Both the position numbers and the translations under genes were made by a program. From Hypomesus transpacificus (taxonomy: Eukaryota; Chordata; Actinopteri; Osmeriformes; Osmeridae): a DNA stretch of 64,000 bases. The DNA is taken from contig NC_061076.1 in assembly GCF_021917145.1 (NCBI RefSeq), positions 3,919,486-3,983,485 on the forward strand. Direction: 5' to 3'. Below, one piece after another: positions 23,581 through 36,056 of the stretch; the first letter of the stretch is position 1; every line of letters begins with the position of its first letter. The notes beneath the pieces are model-generated. The model worked only from the letters and a program-made list of their open reading frames with translations, was not told the DNA's origin and searched no databases.

Positions 23581-25510
23581 TACAGGCTGTGAGGAGTTTC
23601 ACATGAGAATCCCATGTGAGCTGAAAAATGGGGCAGAGACTTAATCCACAATTTTCCCTGTGATAGGGGAAGTATATCATTAGTCTCCGCAGTTTTAAAA
23701 AGTTACTTTGTAGATAAACTTTTAGGAAGCATTGGCATTCTTAACATCATTTCTAAACGATCACGTAATACTATGACTGAAAATTAATTTATGTGCAATA
23801 TTAGTAAAATGGGGTGGGGAAAATGATTTGACCGCACTCACTTTTACACATCAGATGTGATGAAATTATTATTGTTTTGAAAGATTGATCATGCATTTCT
23901 CAGCTTGACAAACATCCACATTGTGTTGCCTCTATTTATTGTTTCTGATGCATGAGTTTCAAAGATTGAATGAGTGAATAACTAAGCGTTTGACACCACC
24001 TGCTGGTGGGGAACACTTTCTGATAGTGTGCAAAACAGTAAAGCGACAATCAGGTGGGTCACTTTTTACCCAGATTTTCGGGATCAAGTCTATGACTTCT
24101 TTGTCATGATGAATAACCAAAATGACATCTGATGAGCAGACAAGACTTGAAAGAAAACTCTGTTTTTAGTCTTCAGTCAAAAACACCCACAATATTTTTT
24201 TCTGCTTTTAGAAACATCCAATCCCAGTCTTGTTGATAATAATGCATACATGTCATGGGATGCAGATCCAACTAGACATTGGAACCCTTTAGAAACATTG
24301 TCTTTGTGGACAACCTACTACATACACAGAGGATAATCTGAGGAGGACGTTGTGAAGAACCTCGACTGAAAGTACATTGGAAGTTCGTATAAATACATTT
24401 ATATTATTTACGTTTGGACATGCAATGTGGAAATGCAAATGGAATTCACAGCATTGCTACCCAAATTATGACATGACGTAAGGTAACTTTATAAGTATGT
24501 TATAAACCCGTCTATAAAAAGTACCCTAAAATAAGAATATAAGGGAGAGAGAATTTCACACAAACAATGTGAGAAAAAGACATGTGTTTTGGCATGCTCT
24601 AAACTTTTTTAACCATGGCAACTGTAGGACTAGATGGCAGGCCTGTCATCCTGTGCCCACAGGGGGAGCCAGACTCCTCAGGAACAACATTTCCTCTGCC
24701 GGCTATCTCGTTCTGAACATTTACAGAACATTACACACATGGGAGACAAGAAATAGCTCCAAGATTCATGTAGATTAGCCAATGATACAACATCAAACTT
24801 ATGCTGGACACTTTTTTTCAGATAAGGTTTGGTAAAACGTTTTGTATTGCAGGCAAATGCAAGGTACTTGGAGCAAAAATGTGTTCATTCAGAATATGAA
24901 GGAAGGAAAACATACCATAAATTCCCAAAACATGAGTCGGCTGAGGTTATAAATCTGACACACAGAGCAGAAATATAATTACCAAATAAAGTATCATCAG
25001 AAAGTATCCTACAAGTAAAGTAATATACAATGAAATATTCGATAATGGAATACATTTTTTAAGTATTTAACTGACACGACAGCATAATGTAATAGATTAT
25101 TAAGTTACAAAAACCTATGGAGACAACACGAAGAAAAGTACATGCATATAAACAGGTTGGAGTGAGAAGTATCATTCAACATGGGTCACAGTTTAGGGAA
25201 TGTGAGTAGACCCTTTGGGAATAACAGGTAAGGCACTACAACTGGGTAGATAAGGAAACTATTGTGAAAACTGGAGCCACCGGATATTACCTTCTCAGAG
25301 AAACATTCCACCCTCTCCCTTTCAATAGAGAGCAGCCAATAGTCTGTGAAGGTGAAATCTGGTAAAATACGTTTCTACCTCGGTATCAAACACTCTTTCA
25401 ATAGCAAATTCTGTGTTCATTTTTAGATTCTATACAGCAAAAGCTATACAGAACAAGCTTATCATTCGTGTTCACATCTAATATAAATAACAAAAAGCTA
25501 CACATGTCCA
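23581..25510. other. intergenic DNA right of the retroelement
   Basis: No coding signal. Two CTCF-like motifs lie here: a reverse-oriented one at 23992-24006 (13 of 15 consensus positions) and a weaker GCCCACAGGGGGAGCC at about 24653-24671. The right end abuts the 3' end of the phospholipase gene. Confidence 0.4.
23992..24006 (-). promoter_or_regulatory. CTCF-like motif
   Basis: GACACCACCTGCTGG fits the reverse complement of CCASYAGRKGGCRSY at 13 of 15 positions. It lies outside the gene cluster, on the opposite strand to the perfect motif at 45529. Binding is inference. Confidence 0.35.
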
Positions 25511-25525
25511 TCTACATTTATTGAG

Positions 25526-27758
25526 TCAGTAAATATTGCATGTTGGTTGATCACATCCACAGAGGAAATCCGGCCACAAGGCATATTTCTGAATGAAAGG
25601 TGCCTTTCGCAAACATTTGGCTGCCTCTCTGTCACACCTGCAGAGAATCTTCTCACATTTGTCTTTCAGATCATCTGGAACATAAAAAAGAAGAGAAGGT
25701 TTCTTCAGTGACTGGGGTGGTATTTGAAGTAAGCTAGTTTAGCTGAAGCTTAAAAACATGAGTTAATGTCTGGCGTTTAAATAAACACTGTGAGGGTGTT
25801 CCTAGCCACGTGTTTTTAAACGGAGCAATTACTGTGGTTCAAAACAGCTTAAAATACATCCAAATATAGGTTGGAAACTACCCCTTTCCTGCCCATCCCC
25901 TTCTAACTCTCCCACAGTATGTGCACTGTTATTGTTTATGTATATATTTTTACTGCAACACACGCACTTGGGGATCACACATCTTTAAAATGGCATCAAG
26001 GGGAAACCATGTTGTGCAAATGTGTTACAGTGTTGGTGATCTTCAGACAGTAAAAATGTGTCAAAATGTTTCTGTTCTAAGAAGCCACTAGTGTTCACAC
26101 CACTTGGGTCAGATCACAGGGATTTCACTTAGGTTTTAAATGAACAATAAAAGTAATACTGTAAGCACAATGGCTATTATGCACTAATAACATACAACAC
26201 TATCTGATCTCATTTGAGATAGCATACCACACTCTGCTTTCTTGTCATCACACGTCCAATGATACTTGTCTGTTTTGGTCTGGCAGCCAGCAAGTTCTGC
26301 ATCTCCATAGCAGCAATCATGTTTGTGGCAACACCTTTATAATGGAACACAAAAGAGCCTTCTCTCTAATTGAACACATTTTTCAGATAGTTATTGTTTT
26401 AACATATTAGAAAATGACAAACAACACAAGTTGTATGGCTCTATGGCTCTGTAGTAAACAGTTTGTGGTCAAGTACATTTACTACTGATGCATACTGTAC
26501 TATTTAATAATTGTAAAGGATGGCTGGGTAGATGCATGGAGAGCATTATCACTGCTGGTGTAAAACGGAAATCATGGGATTGGTTGAAGCAGTTGGAGTT
26601 GTAGCTAAAATTGTTTGTGGTATAGAGCTTGTCTGTGATTAGGGGAGGAAGGAAGCAATGCACAACAATTTGGTGAGAAAATGGCTGTGTCTATTTTCAA
26701 ATGGCAAATTAAGGGAAAGGTAGAATCTTGCATATCTTGTGGCCTTTACAGTCTACAGTGGTCTAAATATCCCAGTCCCCCTAAAGTCATGCACTCATAG
26801 TATGTGATGTTGAAATTATAGCATGCATATCATCTTATATTAAGGAGCCGTTAAGAGTAGTATCTATAATCACACTCAAATTATATGTGGCACTGTCAAA
26901 TTATTAGGGTCCTTTTGCCTCACCAGTCTGCCCTATCTCTGGGCCAGCCCTGACCACCCAGTCCACAGTAGCAACCGTACATCATGTAAGACAGGGCAGA
27001 TCTCCCTGTGCTACACTTGATGACCCCTGCCAATTCTAGCAGACCTCTCTTGGTTCGTGGGGTCCTCTGCTGTGCCAGGCAGGCTACCCCGACTAAAGAA
27101 AATATGAAGAAAAGACAAGTTTGCAATGAGTTTATCACTCATTCTTACTCAATATCAGAAGTATCTCCTAAAATGAATACATTTTAATCTACAGCAGTGT
27201 GCAAAAGCTTTAGGGGTAGCAAGTCATTACATCATGTGTATTATGGCACAGTTGCATAGTGTGAACTTTAACTTGTGTTTCTATTCATAAATTACCCTTC
27301 ATGGATTCTCTCTGTATGGTAGGCTACCTTGAATGTCAATTTGCACATCTCTGTAACAGCTTGAATTAAGTATTTTTTGACAAATTTGTCCAAACAAGTT
27401 TATTAATGTAATTAATTAAGGCAACTTCAGCTTGGGAACATGCATAACACAGCATAATAAACATGTTTATCTTTTACCTGACTTGGATATTATTCTATAT
27501 GCTACAAAAAGCTATAACTAGCCATAATGTTGTTTTTGGTGCAAAGAAAGTTAAAATATCACAATATGAAGTTATCGCTGCCAGGAGGATTATAAGAGAT
27601 GGTACTATATGATTCCACAATTTTGTTCATTTAAGCGACATCAGAGTGTTGAATTACTTTTTCATTTATGTGAAGGTTCCTCTTCAAAAAAGAAGTACTA
27701 AATAAAAGAGCAACTACTTACCACTCAACAGAAGAAGCGCACAATAAAGCGTAGTCAT
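25526..27758 (-). CDS. pla2g10: secreted phospholipase A2, group X-like (4 coding exons)
   Basis: Coding exons on the minus strand: 27758-27722, 27092-26924, 26334-26228 and 25674-25526, joined in frame with GT-AG introns, 153 residues (human PLA2G10 has 165). A hydrophobic signal peptide of about 19 residues is split between exons 1 and 2. A short propeptide ends in T-K-R, and the mature enzyme begins G-L-L-E-L-A-G. The calcium loop Y-G-C-Y-C-G-L-G-G and the catalytic W-C-C-H-K-H-D-C-C-Y with the His-Asp pair are intact, and the C-terminal part is Cys-rich. The family cleaves the sn-2 acyl chain of phospholipids outside the cell, using calcium. Group X is favoured by the G-L-x-E-L-A-G start and the Arg-ended propeptide. 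AATAAA lies at 25517-25522, almost at the stop, so a further poly(A) signal may be used. It is divergent from zc3h7a. Confidence 0.9.
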
Positions 27759-28354
27759 GGTAAGATCTGCAACAGGCAACTACTGCATGCCCCTAACAGT
27801 CCGGTGAACATTCAGTTGGCAGCTTTTTTTAGATACTGTCTTGAATAATCCCTTGAGCATAACTCCCTCACTCGAGGACGCTCTAGCATAATCCATGAGC
27901 AAAGATTGACAGTGGCAAAATCTCTTTTAGGAACTATATAAATTAACGAAATGTAGCATGCTAATTGATTAAACTTTTCATTGCTTCAGTCTCAAACTTT
28001 TATTATATTTCAAATGCTAGCGGTTGATTCCTGGGATAAACTGTTGTTTTTCATTTGCGACAATGCCGTGAACGTTAACCACATTTTTTGTCTTGTTTGT
28101 TTCAAAACTATTCAAATGTTTCTGTCATTTTCTTTTTATGGTGGATTTCATGAATGTCACTCAATTGACCAGTTTTGCAACAACCTACGACAGGAGGCAC
28201 TGTTTTTCATTTCGCCACAGGGCAGGCCTTCACTAATATAAAATCAATGATCGATCATGAAGCTGACACTACCAGAGCTAAGTGCACGCGGCTGGATAAC
28301 AGAAAGATCAGACTGACCACATACAGTCGCAAATGTTAAGTCAATACATTCCAT
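27759..28354. promoter_or_regulatory. divergent promoter interval between pla2g10 and zc3h7a
   Basis: The two genes start head to head. pla2g10's ATG is at 27758 (minus). A probable non-coding first exon of zc3h7a ends at the donor CCAT|GTAAGT after 28354 (plus). A TATA-like CTAAAAAAAG lies about 70 bases upstream of the pla2g10 start on the minus strand. The interval is not CpG-dense, so shared regulation is possible but unproven. Confidence 0.5.
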
Positions 28355-29062
28355 GTAAGTAAGCTTTTGTAAAGTGCATGCGAATAATGGTTTTCTATGC
28401 CATCTAAAGCTAAAATGGCTAGAAAGCTACTTCGACTACACTTCAGCTAGCCCTAGCTAACCTACCTAGCATAACAGTATGTGAACAAACTGCATAACCT
28501 CGTGCTTCCTTGTTACACTGTTACGCATAGTAGCTAAACTTCGCAGGTGAATGTTTTTTATCTATAGTGATAAATATGTCTTACACCTAACAATGTTGCG
28601 ATGAACTGTACACATGAATTGACTCCATTCTGGCAATCTAGCTATGTATGGCTAGTTTGCTAGGAAGTAGCATGTTGGCATTGTGCTGCTGGTTACTAGC
28701 TACCTTAGTAAGTTTGCTATCCAACAGATAAAATGTGTGGAAGATATGTTTGCGAATGATGGATATTGTTTGGATTCTGGTGATGTTCAAGAATCATACA
28801 TGAAGAAAATAAGGAGTGTATTTTAATGGTTTAAAGACTCATTAAATTAATTTAAGATTCAGTAAAAATGTTGTACATGCTGCAGTCATTACGCAAGTAA
28901 AAGGTTAATAACTGGTTATTTCAATCATGGTCACTCGTCTACATTTTGAACCCTTCTGTGGATCAAGGAGTTTAAGTGACCTCACTGGAGAAATATTGTT
29001 GTTTCTGTCTTCTCATGGACAGATGCTACCAGTGGCTAATCATGAATGGTCACTGAAACAAT

Positions 29063-29145
29063 AGGCATGGTGGCACAGCGCCTTGCAATGTAGCCTCACA
29101 ACAATGAGGCTTTGGGTTCAATTCTTGCTTGGGGCACTGTCTTGC
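29063..29145 (+). repeat. degraded tRNA-derived SINE fragment
   Basis: GGTGGCACAGCG resembles an A box and GGGTTCAATTC a B box. They sit in the arrangement of the common fish SINE head (GTGGCGCAG...CCTCACAGCAA...GGGTTC). It lies in the zc3h7a intron before the start-codon exon. Several substitutions indicate age. Confidence 0.5.
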
Positions 29146-29294
29146 GCTGTTAGACAAACGTTTTTTCTCGCTTACTATTGTCAAGTTAATGAATGTTTAC
29201 ATTTTAAGGCCCGGTGACCAATATACAGGCCAAAGGATAACATGATTCTTGTGTTTTATAGGTGCTGACATCAGAACCTGATAACACATGAGAC

Positions 29295-32200
29295 ATGGCT
29301 ACAGTGTGTCTAGACAGAAGCAGTCGGTGGCAGAGTATTCAGAACGGGCTGCAGTTTATCCAGTAAGTGTTGTCAAGATCCTCCATTAGGTCATTGTGAT
29401 GATTATGTAATGTTTCATCAGTAGTCAGATCCACATTTGTCTGTCTGCAAATTTCGGTAATGTGGAAGAAATCTGATATAATTGCACAATCAGCTAATTA
29501 AGTTTTAGGATTCTAGACTGCTCATGTACTACGTTAAATCAGTTTGATGACTTTTTAAAATTATGATGTTTGATTTTGTCATGTGTTCTGTTTGTCATCA
29601 TGCACAAATTAATTTGTGTCTAGGTCAACTCTCCCCTTTCCTGGAACACAGGATCAATATGAGGTGATTAGCCATTCCTGAAAGCAACACAAACAAAGTC
29701 GATTATGCATATCTCAAATGTTACATAGTATTTTACCTGTTGCTTCATCAGGTGTTCATTCAGGACCTTGTGAGAAATCTGTTCGGTGAGGGCAATGATG
29801 TTTTCAAAGAAGGAGAGTGGACAAAATCTATTGAAATGCACACAGAGGCCTTGAGCATAGCAGAATATGCAGACTCAGAGGACATCACTGTCTCTGGGGG
29901 AATATTGGAAAGCCTTTATGCCAATCGTGCAGCTGCATACCTAAATATTGTAAGTAAAGTAAATACAATTATTGTGATTGGGTTGAACAGTGAGTTACAT
30001 GTTGATTCCTTGAATGATACTTGGGGTTCTTTCCTCAGGGGCTCCATGACCAAGCATATGAGGACTGTGAGAAAGCCCTTCAATTGAATGAAGGAAACTA
30101 TAGAGCTCTGTACAGGAAAGCCAGATCCTTAAAGGAGATGGGAAGGCACAGAGAGGCCTACGAAGCTGTTGCTAAGTGCTCTCTTGCAGTGCCTCAGGTG
30201 AAAACAGTGCTATCTTTTGGTCATATTTACTTTGTAAACCATGCTTATTACCTGTATTCATATCTAACTGCTACTATGAACACTGCATTGGTTTGTCAGG
30301 ATCCAAATGTCATACAGTTGACTCAGGACCTCGCCAAAATCTTGGGATTGAAAATCCGTAAAGCCTATGTCAGGAGCAAGGTGAGCGTGTAACAGGCCCT
30401 ATCTCAAAGAAACTCCTCATGCTGTCGACTGTTTATATTTCCATGTTCGACAAATGTAAACTTTTTCACATTTTAATATTTGCTTTACTTTTAAATAAAA
30501 GTGTAACACATCGATGACACAGTACACATTATTAAATACTGTCAATAAACATGTAATTTATTTCAACAGCCTGCCTTAAATGCCTTGCCTGGGGCAACCT
30601 ATCCAGGTGCCTCCAATGATAAGGTATGTGCACATGTTTTATAACCCCCTAAAAATGCATTTATCTTTTCACTCAAATATATTTTAAGTATTATTATTAT
30701 TATTATATTTTCAGTTTTCCCATGACTCTACATCTGTGGAAGACATAGAGATGGGTAAGATTATCTAGAATTCTAATTTCGTTAAACTTTGAATTTATTT
30801 CCTATCTAAGACAATTATCTGGAAATACAACATGCTGCTCAATCCACAAAATTTTACCATCTACTCTAGAAGCATCTCAGGGCACTCAGGAAACAAACAA
30901 AAAGAGTCCAGTACCAGTCCCAGTTGCAGCCCCGGTGGTTCATCCTCCCGGTAACAAGAAAGTGGATGCTGAATCTGTACCTGTCAGAGTTTCTTCAGTC
31001 TCGCCCACTAAGGCACATGACCCGAAGCCCATCTCGGTGTCTGTGTCCATGCCAATGGTGAATGGTATTAGAGCCAGTGACTCCTACCCAGTGCCAGAAT
31101 CACGCTTGGACTATGATCCAGAAATTATTGGAGATGATCTTGATGATCTTCTGGACCAAGCTGGTCCCTCGGACGCTTCCATTGTAAGCAGTGAACTGAA
31201 ATGTGACGTGCTCACCAATAATTACATTATTTCTGTTTTTCAGAACATTTCATCTCATTTAAAGTTTCACATTTGATCTGAAAACTCTTTCAGGGCATCC
31301 CCACAGTAAAGGGACCTATTCCTTTACCGACTAGCGTTGCCTCAGTTCATTCCATGCCTAGTCCATTCCTGATGCCGTCTCACATCAGCCCGTTCCTACA
31401 AATGGGGCCTCAGTGCACTGTCAATCTGCCTCCCCCTTACCACAAGGCAGGATCAAGTGGATATTCTTTAGGTCTGGATTCCTTTGCTTCGCCCTTGGAT
31501 TCACTGGACAGTCTTTCCATATCAGAACCCCAAACAGGTATCAGTGTTCATGTAGTTAATACTGTTTACAGACATTATATAAACTGTTGAAATGGGGTAC
31601 CTTTTTAACTAGGAGGACTAACTATGGTGTTTAAGTTGATCAATTTTATTTTCTCAAATTCAGGATATGCTCACCATTCCTTCATAAAGCAGGTATGTCT
31701 TTCTAGTTATTTCACTTGACTGTTCCAAACCTGGAACCATATTGATACATTTTGTTCATCTTTTAAGGTGAGCAATGATGACAAACCAATGGGAATGGCT
31801 GTGGGTATGCCCGGTATGAATTACTCTGCTCTGGATTTAGCCAAAAATCCATTGGTTGAAACGCACGAGTTTAAACAAGCATGCTTACAATGCTTCATCA
31901 AAACCGGTAAGATGTTTTTTTTCTTCTTTGCTCCTTGTCATGGAGGTTCTAACACTGAATTTATCGTGTAGAGTTTCATGTAAATTGTAAATAAAATGGT
32001 TTTAAATGTTCACAGGGCAGGGCGTGTTGGATTACACGCTCGTTACTGAGGATCACAAATGCAAAAAGGATGTGTTACTTGGTCGGTATAAGCACACCCA
32101 CGACCAAACATGGAAGCTTATTCGGCCAAAGCCCACCAAGACTCAGTATGTTGGACCATACTATATCTGCAAGGGTAATGAGATTTTTGTATTATTTGTA

Positions 32201-35200
32201 TTACATTTAAGGAATGTATATATAATGATGACATAATGACAGGCAAAAGTTAGTCACTGGTGGAATTGGTCATGGTTTTCTTGTTTAACGTGGCAATGTA
32301 AATTGGTATTATCTCTTTATAGATGTTTCCAACGGAGGGGAGTGCCGATACCCTGGACATTGCACTTTTGCATACTGCCAAGAGGAGATTGATGTTTGGA
32401 CACTGGAGCGGAAAGGTTTCATCTGCAGAGATCAGCTTTTTGATCCGTTTGGGTGTGTCCCAAAGATCAGTCTGACTGTCCCAAAGATCTTACAAGAACA
32501 CCACGGGACCTTTATGTTCCTCTGTGGCGTAAGTTCTGCCTTAATCTTTAATACCATGGTTACAAGTTCTGAATGATGTTAATTACCTCACCTACTTGTT
32601 CCTGTTCTCATGCAACATTGACTTTATCATTAAACAATATTAGAAGGTACCGTACTTGATACTTTTCACCCTATGATAGGATGAGTTTTCAGTGAGACTT
32701 CCCATCTCTCTTTCCAAAGTCAATAGGTCACTTGGTGAACTTCAAACATCTCTCTCTCTATCTATCTATTCCTCACTCACCAATTGAACATCATCACAAC
32801 AATATACATGTGAAACACTGCATCTAAAATGTGCATTTCTGACATGTGACATCTATGATCTTATGTAGGTGTGTTTTGATCACAAACCACGAATAATCAG
32901 CAAAACCAACAAGGACAACTCCTCTCTTTGCTCCCACTCTGTGACAAAGCATGACTTTGAAGATCATAAGTAAGTTTGTTTAATTATTTATTTGGAAGTG
33001 TTGAGAGGATCAGCACTGCCAGCGTGTATCATCTCTTCATCACATTTAAGATTCATAATCATGTTGCTTTTTAGGTGCCTTGTCCACGTATTGAGGGAAA
33101 ACACTGTACGTTACTCCAAAATCCGCCTTTACACTCAGCATTGCCAGATGGATCTCTGTCGCCACGAGGTGCGCTATGGCTGTGTACGGGAAGATGAGTG
33201 CTTCTTTGCCCATAGCCTGGTTGAGCTGAAGGTCTGGAGGATGCAGAATGAGTTTGGTGAGAGAACCAATAAAAGTAGTATAGAATTTGATATAATTTAG
33301 ATGTTTAAATTAATGATTTTCGGATGATCTGTGTGATTTTACATGACTTATTAACATAATCTGATTTCCTTATTTTTATTTAATTTGGGGGTGCTTTTAC
33401 AGGCATCACACATGAAAGTATTGTACAGGAGGCAAATATGTTTTGGTGCATGGAGACCAGCTCCCAGGAGACCCAGGTAACATTTGGCACCTTAGTATAA
33501 TGTAAAACACTTAACCTTCTTTCTTTTACATCAGTCTCAGATCACATTTGGATGTACAAGGATTTAAGCTTTTTCTGTTGTATATGTTGTAACAATAACC
33601 TCTTGTCTCTGCAGAAATTTCCTAATGCACCCAAAACATTTGGGCCATCAAATCTGAAGATCCTCTTTGTTTGTGGTCAGTGTTGGAGAAATGGCCAACA
33701 AAGTGAGGCTGACAAAAGCAAGAAGTATTGCACTGCCAAGGCTAGGCATATGTGAGTGACTGCTTCTCTTAAGTCCTCGTTAAAAAAATTCAGGTGAGCC
33801 TTGCATGCATATTGATTTGCATCTGATATTTGGTGCAGGTGGGCGAAAGACAGACGAGTGGTACTGGTCAGTTCCATTGAACGCAAGAAGTGGATGACGA
33901 TTCGACCGCTTCCGACAAAGAAGCCCATCCCATCTCAGTTTGACGTAGGTGTTCCTCACATGTACTAAACTTAGCTACTAAAGTATGACCAACCTGTTTT
34001 ACCAGAATGTCAGCACTTGTGACTCATGGAAGTTTCCTGTACAGTTAATGAAACAATTCCCCCCCCCCTTCTGCAGATATGCATACATGTGACAGCTGGC
34101 AAGAAGTGCCAATACATCGGAAACTGCACATTTGCACACAGTACCGAGGAAAAAGACATTTGGACATACATGAAGGATAATAACAGTAGGTTAAGCAGAG
34201 GATTTCTGAAAGGGCATGAGTTACCAGATTAGTGTAATGGCCTTATTCAAAGGATGGGAATAATAAATCAGACATTAGCACCTGTTAATAAAGGCACTTA
34301 TTATTCCTCACCATTTAGTTACAGACATGGAGCAGTTGTATGAGCAGTGGCTGCTGTCTCAGAAGCCTGGTTGGAGCGAGGAAACTAGCAGTGCCAGAGA
34401 GAACGGAAAGCCAATTCACATGCCCACAGACTATGCTGAGGAAGTGGTAAGGAATATAGTGGATAAACTTAAAATGTCACACTTGTAATTCCTGATCTTT
34501 CTAATGATGATCCTTGACAAGCTTGATTGCATCCTAGGAGTGGGGAAAATGTGTCTTCTTTTAAAATGATTCTACTTTTAGAGGATTATAAATGAAAGCT
34601 AAATTATTACGTGGAATTTTAAGTATTTACATGCATAAGCCCCTGATGCTCTCATCTTTAATTTATGCAGGGCAGACAATCCCAACTGCACAAATTGCAC
34701 AAGGCGGCAGACAACCGTGAGAGCCTTTTTAGAACCTCAGAAGGGCTTATCAAAATTTAACTCTAGTCTCCAGTCAAAAAAGTATCAAATTGGGTTTGCC
34801 TCCAGACCACCTTAGGGAAATTAGTGCAAATGGTCAACCAAATGGGTTCATCCAGCCATGGTCATACAGTATTATTGTTTTATCTGGAGGCTTTCGATAT
34901 CAGTTCCTTATTTAATTTTGTTTTTATTCAAAAGTACAGCCATGCAGGGTTATGCTTGCTTCTCCATCATGAGACAACTGTGAATGACTGCTGTGTACAG
35001 TGATGTGCAATGGGCTTTGACAAGAAGTTTGCCAGGGAAACTCATTTCGGAAACTTAAATGTTATTAGTGATATTACTTTTCGAATAAAATTAATCAATC
35101 CCCTCTGTACAAACTTTTACAATTTAAATTTTCCTTTTTTAAAGGCGGGGAACCACTGTTGGCTATGTGGTAAAAATTGCAACAGTGATAAACAGTGGCA

Positions 35201-35579
35201 GCAGCACATCACGTCAGATAAACACAAAGACAAGATGTTTAACTCTGAAGACGAGCAAAACTGTTGGCAGTATCGCTTTCCCACTGGCACTTTTAGAGTT
35301 TGTGAGAGGTGAGATGGTGGCCATCCATTACATCTTGAATTCAAGTTTTTTTATATATGGTTTACTGATGGCTAACACATTTTCCACAGGTACAGCAAAG
35401 GCACCTGCACGGAGGAGGATATGTGTAAGCTGGCTCATGGTAATGAAGAACTCAAGGAATGGAAGGAACGCAGGGAGTTTCTATTGATGAAATTGGCCAA
35501 AGCGAGGAAAGACCATCTTATAGCTCCAAATGATAATGACTTTGGCAAATATAGTTTTCTGCTTAAGGACATCAATTAA
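29295..35579 (+). CDS. zc3h7a: zinc finger CCCH domain protein 7A (22 coding exons)
   Basis: Coding exons: 29295-29362, 29624-29663, 29752-29949, 30039-30197, 30300-30380, 30570-30623, 30715-30754, 30870-31183, 31294-31537, 31664-31692, 31768-31906, 32016-32174, 32323-32528, 32869-32969, 33075-33256, 33403-33476, 33615-33751, 33839-33944, 34077-34185, 34319-34446, 35145-35308, 35390-35579. All join in frame to 973 residues (human ZC3H7A: 971). TPR-like repeats occupy roughly residues 35-150. A variable Ser/Pro-rich linker includes D-D-L-D-D-L-L-D. Several CCCH-type fingers follow, with a C2H2-like C-W-L-C-G-K-N near the end. The tail H-L-I-A-P-N-D-N-D-F-G-K-Y is characteristic, and E-C-R-Y-P-G-H-C favours 7A over 7B. 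The family binds RNA, including miRNA precursors. A 5' UTR exon begins after the AG at 29261. AATAAA at 35764-35769. Confidence 0.96.
34680..34761 (+). other. possible alternative last exon in a zc3h7a intron
   Basis: Between the exons ending at 34446 and starting at 35145, a good acceptor (TTTATGCAG) precedes an open frame. Read in the phase the upstream exon provides, it runs about 29 codons (G-R-Q-S-Q-L-H-K...) to a TAA. If used, it would remove the last zinc-finger region. No nearby strong AATAAA was seen, so this may be a chance cryptic exon. Confidence 0.2.
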
Positions 35580-36056
35580 TTGGATAATCGCATGCACTGT
35601 CTGTTACAAGCCTAGAAAAAACAAGCCTTGAATTGGCCAATGTAATAAATGGATATTCAGAACACAGCTTTGAGCTTAACAGAGCTGTGGCACCTTCAAA
35701 CACACAAGACTGCATCAGTTTGTTTGTTGCAATAATTGAACTATTGCAAAGATTGCTTATCAAAATAAAAGGTGTGATAAACTTGGAGAATCCAAAGTTC
35801 AGACACATCAGCGCAGGTATTACAGGACAACATGGAAAATATATTTGAGAATGTATTCCTTTTTTTTTACAGCTATATACTGTCATTTGTTTTGTATTAA
35901 GTTTTGGGTTATGTGCATCCTGTCACACTATTCTGTCCATGTAATTACACTTTGTGTAAGGCATTATGCCATTTGTAGAAAATGAATCCAATTACCAACC
36001 AAACATAAAGCCTAACATTAAACACTTGCTTTGCTTTATTTCATAAACTATATGTA

